9,212 bases of DNA, taken from Bacteriovoracaceae bacterium (lineage in GTDB: Bacteria; Bdellovibrionota; Bacteriovoracia; Bacteriovoracales; Bacteriovoracaceae). The notes under the pieces were generated by a model. It ran no database searches. It saw only the letters and a list, made by a program, of their open reading frames with translations, and was not told the origin of the DNA. Positions 1 to 6,535 of the stretch are shown piece after piece; position 1 is the first letter of the stretch; every line of letters starts with the position of its first letter. Both the position numbers and the translations under genes were made by a program. The stretch is from contig JAGOVR010000055.1 in the NCBI GenBank assembly GCA_018060635.1, forward strand, positions 1 to 9,212, in the 5' to 3' direction.

Positions 1-342
1 GATCATCAGAGTTCGATTAAATCTATCTTAGATCAAATGGCCAAACAACAAAAAGAAAAAGCTGATTTATTAGCTGATACACAAGCAGATAAAGATAAGG
101 TAAATAAGATTGATGCTCTCAATAAAGAAATTGCAGATGGGCATCAAGCTTTAAATCTCAAACGCCAAGAGCGACAAACTAAAGTAAATGCGATTCTTAC
201 CCCTGAACAACGAATTCAAATGGAGAAAAATAAAATGGCCCGTAAAGGTCATCGCCGAGAAATGATAAAAGAACGAATGGAAGAAAGGAGAGGGAAAAAG
301 AAACAAGCTAGTAGCAACCCACATCCTGCTTCACAAGAATAA
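1..342 (+). CDS. Spy/CpxP-like periplasmic protein, 3' part only
   Basis: The reading frame is open from base 1 to the TAA at 340-342, so the gene begins left of the window; the ATG at 37 is probably internal. The visible 113 residues are very rich in Lys, Gln, Glu and Arg with heptad-like helices. They contain an LTPEQ motif at 196-210, the hallmark of the LTXXQ (Spy/CpxP/ZraP/CnrX) helical periplasmic family. As in E. coli Spy, the motif follows a long amphipathic helix and is followed by a short basic helix and a disordered tail. Family members act as periplasmic chaperones or as metal/stress sensors. The sigma gene starts immediately at the next base, so this protein is probably the periplasmic sensor or a regulated output of that sigma system. 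Its N-terminus, which would show either a cleavable signal or a membrane anchor, is not visible. Family assignment is fairly secure; the sensor role is inferred. Confidence 0.75.
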   Translation, partial: DHQSSIKSILDQMAKQQKEKADLLADTQADKDKVNKIDALNKEIADGHQALNLKRQERQTKVNAILTPEQRIQMEKNKMARKGHRREMIKERMEERRGKKKQASSNPHPASQE

Positions 343-888
343 ATGTTTTCTTTGACAAAATATTTAGGACTTAGCAAGGCGGATCTTTCGTATGAAAACC
401 GCCTTGCTCTTTTTGAAGAAGTTTACAAAAATCATGAGCAGTTTGTCAGACGTATCCTTTTTTGGCTGATTCCCTCTTCTTATTTGGATGATGTTATTCA
501 AGATGTTTTTCTTAAAATTTGGGATAAAGGGGAATCTTTTGATTCTAGATCTGAGATAAAAACATGGATTTACCGTATTAGTATAAATACAGCTTTAGAT
601 TTTTTACGCAAACAAAAAAAAGAAAAAACACCGTTTATAGTTGAAAGTAGAGATCACAACTCCATGGAGAAAAAAATTATTTCTAATGATCTCTTAAAAC
701 AAGGAATCAATTTACTTCCTACAAAAATAAAGGAGCCTTTTATCCTCTTTTATCAAGAAGAATTGACCCTACCAGAAATAGCAAAAATATTAAGTGTGAA
801 TGAAGGCACTCTTAAATCACGTTTACACCGTGGAAGAGAAATATTTTTAGATTTTTTAAAAAAAGAAGGAGTACAAAATGAATTCTAA
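343..888 (+). CDS. ECF-type RNA polymerase sigma factor
   Basis: This 181-aa protein has the size and two-domain layout of extracytoplasmic-function sigma factors. Sigma region 2 spans about residues 24-92, with the typical DDVIQDVFLKIW segment (core binding and -10 recognition) and WIYRISINTALDFLRK. After a linker, region 4 spans about 115-172, with a helix-turn-helix around LPEIAKILSVNEGTLKSRLHR. It should direct core polymerase to a small stress regulon. ATG 343 abuts the upstream TAA (340-342) with no clear Shine-Dalgarno, suggesting translational coupling to the Spy-like gene. The only other start I see before region 2 is TTG at 352. The 3' end overlaps the next gene by 11 nt. The first 25 codons contain a strong hairpin (see 373-414). 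The exact ECF group and target promoters cannot be told from here. Confidence 0.9.
   Translation: MFSLTKYLGLSKADLSYENRLALFEEVYKNHEQFVRRILFWLIPSSYLDDVIQDVFLKIWDKGESFDSRSEIKTWIYRISINTALDFLRKQKKEKTPFIVESRDHNSMEKKIISNDLLKQGINLLPTKIKEPFILFYQEELTLPEIAKILSVNEGTLKSRLHRGREIFLDFLKKEGVQNEF
373..414 (+). terminator. Terminator-like hairpin inside the sigma ORF
   Basis: AGCAAGGCGG at 373-382 is the exact reverse complement of CCGCCTTGCT at 399-408. Within the 16-nt loop, TTTC (386-389) can also pair with GAAA (394-397), leaving a GTAT tip. The 3' arm is followed by C and then TTTTT (410-414). A GC-rich 10-bp stem plus T-run in such AT-rich sequence has the form of an intrinsic terminator, yet it lies about codons 11-24 of the sigma gene. 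It could attenuate transcription between the Spy-like gene and the sigma gene, or act as an mRNA structure limiting sigma translation. The inverted repeat is certain; the function is inferred. Confidence 0.45.
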
Positions 889-1198
889 TGATGACTTATT
901 CCTAAAAAAACTTTTTTTAAATAAAACACCATCCCCCACCCCACCTGATGAATGGCACCGCATCTCTTTAGCTATTTTTAAAAAACAACAAGAACAATCA
1001 AAAGAAAAAGTTTTTTTTAATATTTTTTCTCTCACTAGTGCTCTAGCTAGTTTTATCCTTATCTTCACGTTATCCCAATATAGAATGAAGCTAAAAACTG
1101 AAGAGCAAGTTTTGAACCTCTTCGAGGAAATTATGGTAAGTACAGATTATGACACTGTAGATGACTCTGAAGAAGTACTGCTTTTAAACTCGCTTTAA
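878..1198 (+). CDS. Small single-pass membrane protein, candidate anti-sigma factor
   Basis: The product is 106 aa and I recognise no named family. ATG 878 is preceded by AAGGAG (866-871) at 6-nt spacing. The first 11 nt overlap the end of the sigma gene, indicating translational coupling. Residues 1-45 are hydrophilic, with a PPDEWHRI segment and a Lys/Gln-rich stretch just before one hydrophobic helix (about 46-66). Residues 67-106 are acidic at the end. The positive-inside rule places the N-terminus in the cytoplasm and the tail in the periplasm. There is no HxxxCxxC zinc motif, so it is not a ZAS-type anti-sigma. Size and topology resemble CnrY-like anti-sigma factors, where a short cytosolic segment grips the sigma factor. 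Function is inferred from position and topology. It ends 8 nt from the convergent transporter gene, with no clear terminator between them. Confidence 0.7.
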   Translation: MNSNDDLFLKKLFLNKTPSPTPPDEWHRISLAIFKKQQEQSKEKVFFNIFSLTSALASFILIFTLSQYRMKLKTEEQVLNLFEEIMVSTDYDTVDDSEEVLLLNSL

Positions 1199-1206
1199 AG
1201 CTCTTT

Positions 1207-1893
1207 TTAAAATTTAGTGGTAAAAGGAGTAAAATCTGTTTCGTAATCATAATAATCTTCGTTTTCTTTTTTCTTTAAAAAATTAACCACTATATATGTT
1301 AAGGGAGTGATTAAGACTTCCCATAAAACTTTAAGGAGATAGTTTCCGCACATAACTTTCAGAACAAGATCATTCGGCCACACTCCAAAGAAAGCAATAG
1401 GATAAAAAATAAGAGAATCCACTCCTTCACCTACAATGGTAGAACCAATTGTACGCATCCATAGTTTCTTTCCTTGTGTATATATTTTAAGCTTGGCCAA
1501 AACAAAAGAGTTGGCAAACTCTCCAAAGAAAAAAGCTAATAGAGATGCCAGTACAATGCGATACGTTGAACCGAAGACAATATCAAATGCTTCTTGATGG
1601 CCCCAACTGGCATCCGCAGGCATTTTTAAAACCACAAAACTCATAAGAGAAGCAAATGTTAATGCTCCAAAACCTGCCCATACCACCCGCCGAGATCTGG
1701 CATATCCGTAAACCTCCGTTAAGATATCTCCAAAAACATAACTTAAAGGGAAAAATAAAATTCCTGCTCCAAAAGTAAAACCACCAATATTGCAAACTTT
1801 AGAAGCACCAATGAGATTAGAACATAAAAGAATCGTAACAAAGGCCACCATAATAAAATCGTAATAGCGATATTGTTTTAATTGTGTCTGCAT
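1207..1893 (-). CDS. yhhQ: Queuosine-precursor transporter, QPTR/YhhQ (DUF165) family
   Basis: This 228-aa inner-membrane protein has about six hydrophobic helices. Family landmarks are SYVFGDILTEVYGYARSRRV (about 50-70), the WMRTIGSTIVGEGVDSLIFY segment, and a late segment with K-xx-WE-xx-xTP (LLKVLWEVLITP) before a charged, acidic C-terminal tail. Members import preQ0/preQ1, precursors of the tRNA wobble base queuosine, and let cells salvage queuine-pathway intermediates. The start at 1893 is supported by GAGAGGA four nt upstream on the minus strand (1898-1904). It is divergent from kdp and convergent with the sigma operon, so it is probably a single-gene transcript. I found no preQ1 riboswitch in its short leader and no clear -35/-10 pair. 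Family call is strong; the exact precursor imported is not determined. Confidence 0.88.
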   Translation of the reverse strand: MQTQLKQYRYYDFIMVAFVTILLCSNLIGASKVCNIGGFTFGAGILFFPLSYVFGDILTEVYGYARSRRVVWAGFGALTFASLMSFVVLKMPADASWGHQEAFDIVFGSTYRIVLASLLAFFFGEFANSFVLAKLKIYTQGKKLWMRTIGSTIVGEGVDSLIFYPIAFFGVWPNDLVLKVMCGNYLLKVLWEVLITPLTYIVVNFLKKKENEDYYDYETDFTPFTTKF

Positions 1894-1949
1894 ACTTTCC
1901 TCTCTTTTTTTGTTTCTTTTATTAGCAGTGCATTAATCCTATATTTATT

Positions 1950-1978
1950 TTGTGAGACTTTGTATCTTAAGCTAGGAT
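1950..1978 (+). promoter_or_regulatory. Candidate sigma70 promoter for the kdp operon
   Basis: TTGTGA (1950-1955) and TAGGAT (1973-1978) are separated by exactly 17 nt, each matching four of six consensus bases of -35 and -10 elements. Transcription would start near 1985, giving a leader of about 25 nt before the first small gene at 2011. This lies in the only spacer (1894-2010) able to hold the operon's promoter. Inference only; no operator for a Kdp response regulator could be recognised. Confidence 0.4.
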
Positions 1979-2010
1979 GATTCAAATTACTTTTAAAAAA
2001 GAGCCTTTTT

Positions 2011-2106
2011 ATGTCTGAATTTTGGATTGGCTGGCTTTCATTTATTCTTTTTATCTCAGCTTTTTTTTGGATTGAGCTTTGTGAAAGGATAGAAAAAAAT
2101 GATTGA
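2011..2106 (+). CDS. 31-aa single-pass membrane peptide preceding kdpF
   Basis: ATG 2011 to TGA 2104-2106 encodes 31 residues: MSEFWIGW, a hydrophobic helix through WIEL, then CERIEKND. It has one transmembrane helix (about residues 5-23) and a charged C-terminal end carrying Cys-Glu-Arg at 24-26. A weak purine-rich AAGAG lies about 8 nt upstream. The gene overlaps kdpF by 8 nt, so it looks translationally coupled to it and is the first gene of the operon. It is not KdpF, which follows. From memory, short unannotated membrane peptides ending in a Cys-[Asp/Glu]-Arg motif occur just ahead of kdpF in other bacteria, but I cannot verify this here. A structural or regulatory subunit of KdpFABC is possible. 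A merely translated leader is the alternative. Confidence 0.55.
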   Translation: MSEFWIGWLSFILFISAFFWIELCERIEKND

Positions 2107-2182
2107 TCTTATTTTATTGTCACTTTCAATTCTTCTTTTTATTTATCTTTTTTACACTCTCTTTAACCCTGAGGATTTTTAG
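2099..2182 (+). CDS. kdpF: K+-transporting ATPase small subunit KdpF
   Basis: This 27-aa peptide consists of one hydrophobic helix (LILLSLSILLFIYLFYTLF) followed by NPEDF. It matches the pattern of E. coli KdpF (29 aa, ending YALINAEAF): a single membrane helix with a Tyr-x-Leu and a short acidic-aromatic tail. KdpF packs against KdpA/KdpB and stabilises the KdpFABC complex. ATG 2099 is preceded by AAAGGA (2084-2089 region), overlaps the upstream TGA, and its own TAG (2180-2182) touches the kdpA ATG with no gap. Position immediately before kdpA is the usual one. Confidence 0.85.
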   Translation: MIDLILLSLSILLFIYLFYTLFNPEDF

Positions 2183-3892
2183 ATGCATATTCCTAAAGAG
2201 TTTATTCTTCTTTCTCTCCTTCTTCTTTTGCTTCTTATAACAGCAAAACCTTTAGGCAGTTATATTTTTTCTGTTTTAGAAAATACCTCTCATCCTCTCA
2301 AAAAAGTTTTTGGTAAACTAGAATCTTTAATTTATCGTTTTGCTCGTATTGATGTCCGCCGTAATTGCAGTTGGACTCGTTATGCTATGGATCTCATGGG
2401 ATTAAGTCTTATTTCTTTTCTCGTAACTTACCTTGTTTTACGCTATCAACATATTCTTCCTTTAAATCCTCAGTCCCTCGCAGGTCTTTCCCCAGATCTC
2501 GCTTGGAATACTGCTATGAGTTTTCTCACCAATACTAACTGGCAGGCCTATACAGGAGAAGCGGTCTTAAGTCATTTTTCACAAATGGTAGCACTCACTC
2601 TCCAAAACTTTTTCTCTACAGCAGTAGGCATCACTGCGGCTATGGCTGTTTTACGTGGCTTTTCTTCTGAAAATGTAGAAGGGATTGGTAACTTTTCTGT
2701 AGATTTTGTGAGAACTATTCTCTACATCCTTTTACCTCTTAGTTTTATCTATGCTCTTGTTCTTCTTTCTCAAGGAGTTATTCAAAGTTTTGGTGGCCCC
2801 ATAGCCGCTACCTCTTTAGAAGGAGCATCACTCCTTATTCCTACTGGACCCGTTGCCTCTCAAATTGCTATCAAATTACTAGGAACTAATGGTGGAGGTT
2901 TTTTTGGGACTAATGCCGCTCACCCTTTTGAAAATCCTACTCCTCTCATTAATTTTATCCAAATTTTTTCCTATCTCCTTATTCCCAGTAGCTTAATTTA
3001 TACCATGGGGAAAAAAGTAAAAAACTTGCGCCATGCTTGGTCTCTGTGGATAACAATGGCCCTCCTTTTAGTAGGCTCCACTTACACTGCTCTTCATTTT
3101 GAAAAAAAAGGAAATATTCATCTTAAAAATTTAGGATGTGAAGTAACTCAAAACATGGAAGGGAAAGAAACACGCTTTGGAGTCGTTGATTCTACCCTCT
3201 ACGCTGTCACTACTACGGCAACATCTTGTGGATCTGCCAATGCTTCTCACGATAGTTTTAATCCTATGACTGGAATGATTCTTCTCTTTAATATTCTGCT
3301 AGGAGAAATTATCTTTGGTGGTGCTGGTAGCGGTATCCTTAATATGATGCTCTTCATTGTTCTTACGGTTTTTCTCTCAGGTCTCATGATTGGAAGAACT
3401 CCTGAATATCTCGGTAAAAAGATTGAATCTACCGAAATTAAATTAGCCACTTTAGCTATTTTAATTACAGCTTTTTCTATTTTAGGTTTTTCTGCATGGA
3501 CAGCACTCGCTACACCAGCCTTAAGCTCTCTACCTGAAACAGGCCCGCATGGACTCAGTCGCATTCTTTATGCTTTCAGTTCTGCCACTGCCAATAATGG
3601 AAGTGCCATGGCGGGTTTTGATATGAATAAACCTTACTGGAATATCTTTTTAGGCATCGCTATGTTTGTAGGACGTTTTTTTACCATTATTCCTATTTTA
3701 GCTCTAGCAGGCTCTATGTCTAAAAAGAAAATTCATCATGATCCTGAACATAGCTTTCCTGTGCATGGTACTCTTTTTATCTTTTTACTTATAAGTATTA
3801 TTTTTGTGGTAGGTGCTCTTACTTTTTTTCCTGCTCTCTCACTAGGTCCCTTAGCGGAACATCTCAACATGATTGGTCCTAAAAGATTTTAG
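2183..3892 (+). CDS. kdpA: K+-transporting ATPase subunit A, the K+ channel-like subunit
   Basis: The 569-aa protein is close to E. coli KdpA (557 aa) and collinear with it. KdpA is the inner-membrane subunit of the SKT (Trk/Ktr/HKT-related) superfamily that selects K+ from the periplasm and hands it to KdpB through an intersubunit tunnel. All four filter regions are present: NTNWQAYTGE (about 117-126), GTNGGGFFGTNAAHPFENP (from 234), TTTATSCGSA (from 343) and SSATANNGSAMAG (from 466). About ten hydrophobic helices are evident. It starts directly after the kdpF stop and is followed 12 nt later by kdpB. I see no missing motif or disruption. Confidence 0.98.
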   Translation: MHIPKEFILLSLLLLLLLITAKPLGSYIFSVLENTSHPLKKVFGKLESLIYRFARIDVRRNCSWTRYAMDLMGLSLISFLVTYLVLRYQHILPLNPQSLAGLSPDLAWNTAMSFLTNTNWQAYTGEAVLSHFSQMVALTLQNFFSTAVGITAAMAVLRGFSSENVEGIGNFSVDFVRTILYILLPLSFIYALVLLSQGVIQSFGGPIAATSLEGASLLIPTGPVASQIAIKLLGTNGGGFFGTNAAHPFENPTPLINFIQIFSYLLIPSSLIYTMGKKVKNLRHAWSLWITMALLLVGSTYTALHFEKKGNIHLKNLGCEVTQNMEGKETRFGVVDSTLYAVTTTATSCGSANASHDSFNPMTGMILLFNILLGEIIFGGAGSGILNMMLFIVLTVFLSGLMIGRTPEYLGKKIESTEIKLATLAILITAFSILGFSAWTALATPALSSLPETGPHGLSRILYAFSSATANNGSAMAGFDMNKPYWNIFLGIAMFVGRFFTIIPILALAGSMSKKKIHHDPEHSFPVHGTLFIFLLISIIFVVGALTFFPALSLGPLAEHLNMIGPKRF

Positions 3893-3904
3893 ATAAAGGG
3901 TTAT

Positions 3905-5935
3905 ATGATTTCATCACAAAGCTTTTCAAGTATTGATTCTAAAATTGTAAAACAAGCCGCTCTTTGTGCTTTTAAAAAACTACATCCTAAAATACTTTTA
4001 AAAAATCCTGTCATGTTTATTGTAGGTGTGGGAAGTGTGATTACTACCCTTTATTTTTTTCATGATCTTTACTCTAAATCTCCTGATACTTGGTTTAGTG
4101 GCAATATTTCTTTATGGCTCTGGTTTACTGTTCTTTTTGCTAATTTTGCAGAAGCTATTGCTGAAGGTCGGGGAAAAGCTCAAGCCGAAAGTTTAAAAAA
4201 AACTAGGCAAGAAACACTGGCCAGTCGCCGAAAAGCTGATGGAAGTTTTGAATCCATTGCCTCATCTCTCCTTATCAAAGGAGATGTTGTGATTGTCAAA
4301 GCTGGCCAACTTATTCCAGGAGATGGAACAGTAGTCTCTGGAGTAGCCTTAGTGGATGAATCTGCTATCACAGGAGAATCTGCTCCTGTCGTACGAGAAT
4401 CAGGAGGCGATCGCAGTGCTGTGACAGGAGGAACTACTGTTTTATCCGATGAGATCCTTATAAAAATTACACAAGAAGCAGGTAAATCTTTTCTGGATAA
4501 AATGATTGCTCTAGTCGAAGGAGCAGTCAGACAAAAAACTCCCAACGAAATTGCTCTCAGTATTTTACTTTCTGGAATGACCATTGTTTTTTTGCTTGCC
4601 GTTGTCACTCTTAGACCTTTTGCTCTTTATAGTCAGATGCCTATTTCTACTGTGGTTTTAGTGGCCCTTTTAGTTTGTCTTATTCCTACAACCATTGGAG
4701 GACTACTTTCCTCTATTGGTATTGCTGGCATGGATCGTCTAGTAAAAAGAAATATTTTAGCTGTTTCAGGAAGAGCTGTAGAGGCCGCTGGAAATATTGA
4801 TGTGATTCTTATGGATAAAACAGGCACCATCACTATTGGTAATAGAATGGCCTCTGAATTTATTCCAGCACCTCAGGTTTCATTGCAAGAACTCACCAGA
4901 CTTGCATGCCTTTCCTCTCTTTATGATACGACACCAGAAGGCAGATCTATTGTGGCCTTAGGTGAAAAATTAGGTTGTAAAGTAGTGGCCTCGGATCTTT
5001 CTAGATCTATTCCTTTTACAGCAGAAACCAGAATGAGTGGTATTGATGATGCTCATGTGAGAATTCGCAAAGGCTCCCTTACCGCTATCGAAGCGTGGCT
5101 CAAAGGTCTTAGACTTTCTCTCTCTGAAGAATTACGTATTGAGGTTGATAAAATTGGCTCCTCAGGAGGAACACCTCTCATTGTAGCTACTGAAGAAGGG
5201 GCCATGGGTGTGATTCATTTAAAAGATGTGGTCAAACCAGGGATTGCCGATCGCTTTGCGCGTATTCGCTCTATGGGTATAAAAACTATTATGGTAACGG
5301 GAGATAATCATCTTACAGCTCAAGCCATTGCAAAAGAAGCAGGAGTGGATGATTTTGTTTCTGAAGCCAAACCTGAAGATAAACTTCACCTTATTCGTAC
5401 CTTTCAGCAACAAGGAAAAATGGTAGCCATGAGTGGAGATGGAACCAACGATGCCCCAGCTTTAGCCCAATCCGATGTAGGACTGGTCATGAATACAGGA
5501 ACACAAGCCGCTAGAGAATCGGGCAACATGATTGATTTAGATTCTGACCCTACCAAAATAATTGATGCGGTGGAAATTGGAAAACAACTTCTTATTACTC
5601 GTGGAGCTTTAACTACTTTTAGTATCGCTAATGATGTCGCAAAATATTTTGCTATTTTGCCTGCACTTTTTGTGGCCCATTATCCTGCCTTTGCGATGCT
5701 TAATGTGATGAGACTTTCGAGTCCTCACAGTGCCGTTCTTTCTGCTGTTATTTTTAATGCCATTATTATTATTTTTCTTATTCCTCTGGCTTTACGTGGA
5801 GCTCGCTACCGTCCTAAATCCGCTAGCTCTCTTTTACGTTATAACGTTATCATCTACGGTTTAGGTGGAATTATTATCCCTTTTATCGGAATAAAACTGA
5901 TTGATATGATTTTAACTTTTTTTGGACTTATTTAA
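3905..5935 (+). CDS. kdpB: K+-transporting P-type ATPase catalytic subunit B
   Basis: The 676-aa protein (E. coli 682 aa) is the ATP-hydrolysing P1A-type subunit that drives K+ import. Motifs in order: actuator-loop TGES (156-159); M4 CLIPTTIGG with Pro261; phosphorylation motif DKTGTIT with catalytic Asp304; nucleotide-domain IRKGS; MVTGDN (about 463-468); GDGTNDAP (Asp512 in the first GD); and M5 ANDVAKYF with Asp577 and Lys580, the pair corresponding to E. coli Asp583/Lys586 that couples transport. Ser159 aligns with E. coli Ser162, whose phosphorylation shuts the pump off at high K+, so that control could exist here. AAAGGG (3895-3900) provides the ribosome binding site for ATG 3905. The enzyme appears intact and fully functional. 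Confidence 0.98.
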   Translation: MISSQSFSSIDSKIVKQAALCAFKKLHPKILLKNPVMFIVGVGSVITTLYFFHDLYSKSPDTWFSGNISLWLWFTVLFANFAEAIAEGRGKAQAESLKKTRQETLASRRKADGSFESIASSLLIKGDVVIVKAGQLIPGDGTVVSGVALVDESAITGESAPVVRESGGDRSAVTGGTTVLSDEILIKITQEAGKSFLDKMIALVEGAVRQKTPNEIALSILLSGMTIVFLLAVVTLRPFALYSQMPISTVVLVALLVCLIPTTIGGLLSSIGIAGMDRLVKRNILAVSGRAVEAAGNIDVILMDKTGTITIGNRMASEFIPAPQVSLQELTRLACLSSLYDTTPEGRSIVALGEKLGCKVVASDLSRSIPFTAETRMSGIDDAHVRIRKGSLTAIEAWLKGLRLSLSEELRIEVDKIGSSGGTPLIVATEEGAMGVIHLKDVVKPGIADRFARIRSMGIKTIMVTGDNHLTAQAIAKEAGVDDFVSEAKPEDKLHLIRTFQQQGKMVAMSGDGTNDAPALAQSDVGLVMNTGTQAARESGNMIDLDSDPTKIIDAVEIGKQLLITRGALTTFSIANDVAKYFAILPALFVAHYPAFAMLNVMRLSSPHSAVLSAVIFNAIIIIFLIPLALRGARYRPKSASSLLRYNVIIYGLGGIIIPFIGIKLIDMILTFFGLI

Positions 5936-5937
5936 AA

Positions 5938-5943
5938 AAGGAA
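5938..5943 (+). promoter_or_regulatory. Ribosome binding site deciding the kdpC TTG start
   Basis: AAGGAA lies 7 nt before TTG 5950, right after the kdpB stop. In-frame ATG codons at 5977 and 5980 lack such a site and would cut into the conserved N-terminal membrane anchor, so TTG is the better start. Confidence 0.65.
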
Positions 5944-5949
5944 TTAGCT

Positions 5950-6531
5950 TTGAAAAATATTCTCTTTCGCTCAGTCATGATGACACTCATCATGGGGTTT
6001 TTAACTTGTGCTCTTTATCCTTTGATGGTGACAATAACGGCTAACTCTTTTTTTAAAAAAGAAACTCAGGGATCACTTGTCTCCTATCAAGATAAAATAG
6101 TTGGTTCTGCTCTTTTAGGACAAGAATTTAAGTCTCCTCTTTTTTTTCATGCTCGCCCTTCTTTTAATAATTATAATGCCATGAACTCTTCTTCTGCTCA
6201 TCTAGCTCTTTCAGAAAAAAAATACTTAACTTATCTTCAGACACAAATAGAAACTTTAAAATCAGAAAATCCCTCCTTAACTAATGAAAAAATACCTGTG
6301 CATCTTGTTTCTTATTCTGCCAGCGGTCTTGATCCTCATATTAGCCCTACAGCCGCTGAAGCACAGATAGAACGAATTGCTCGAATGCGAGAAATGAATT
6401 TTGATATGTTAAAAAAACTAGTGGATAGTCACATTGAACACCCCACTTGGAATATTTTAGGAGAAGCACGAGTAAATGTTCTTCTTTTAAATCTTGCTCT
6501 AGAAAAGCGTTTCCCTATGGGAGTAAAATAA
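5950..6531 (+). CDS. kdpC: K+-transporting ATPase subunit C
   Basis: The 193-aa protein matches the size of KdpC (about 190 aa). It has one N-terminal membrane helix (about 8-28), then a periplasmic domain. Family signatures are GSALLGQEF followed by FFHARPS, then SASGLDPHISPTAAEAQI, and a late VNVLLLNLALEK segment. KdpC sits on KdpA's periplasmic face in the KdpFABC complex. It may act as a lid or periplasmic filter for K+ entering KdpA. The start codon is TTG, chosen because of a good Shine-Dalgarno seven nt upstream and because it keeps the full anchor. It lies 14 nt after kdpB and 4 nt before kdpD, within the same operon. Confidence 0.95.
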   Translation: MKNILFRSVMMTLIMGFLTCALYPLMVTITANSFFKKETQGSLVSYQDKIVGSALLGQEFKSPLFFHARPSFNNYNAMNSSSAHLALSEKKYLTYLQTQIETLKSENPSLTNEKIPVHLVSYSASGLDPHISPTAAEAQIERIARMREMNFDMLKKLVDSHIEHPTWNILGEARVNVLLLNLALEKRFPMGVK

Positions 6532-6535
6532 ACTC

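Noticed and set aside
856..1068. Minus-strand 70-codon frame opposite the sigma/anti-sigma junction
   Set aside because: It is low-complexity, lies entirely opposite well-supported coding sequence, and looks like a shadow frame. The same applies to the other antisense frames within kdpA, kdpB, kdpD and the kinase.
1192..1201. Palindrome GCTTTAAAGC followed by TCTTTTT at the convergent gene ends
   Set aside because: It has no loop and would leave a stem of only about three pairs, so it is a poor intrinsic terminator despite the T-run.
1894..2010. Possible preQ1 riboswitch before yhhQ or c-di-AMP riboswitch before kdp
   Set aside because: The spacer is only 117 bp and shared by two divergent genes. 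I see no GC-rich stem with an A-rich pseudoknot tail on the yhhQ side, and the kdp leader is far too short for a ydaO-type element.
1996..2010. AAAAAG-AGC-CTTTTT inverted repeat directly before the 31-aa gene
   Set aside because: The stem is almost all A-T with a 3-nt loop in AT-rich sequence. Chance is the simplest explanation, and it is too weak to claim as a switch.
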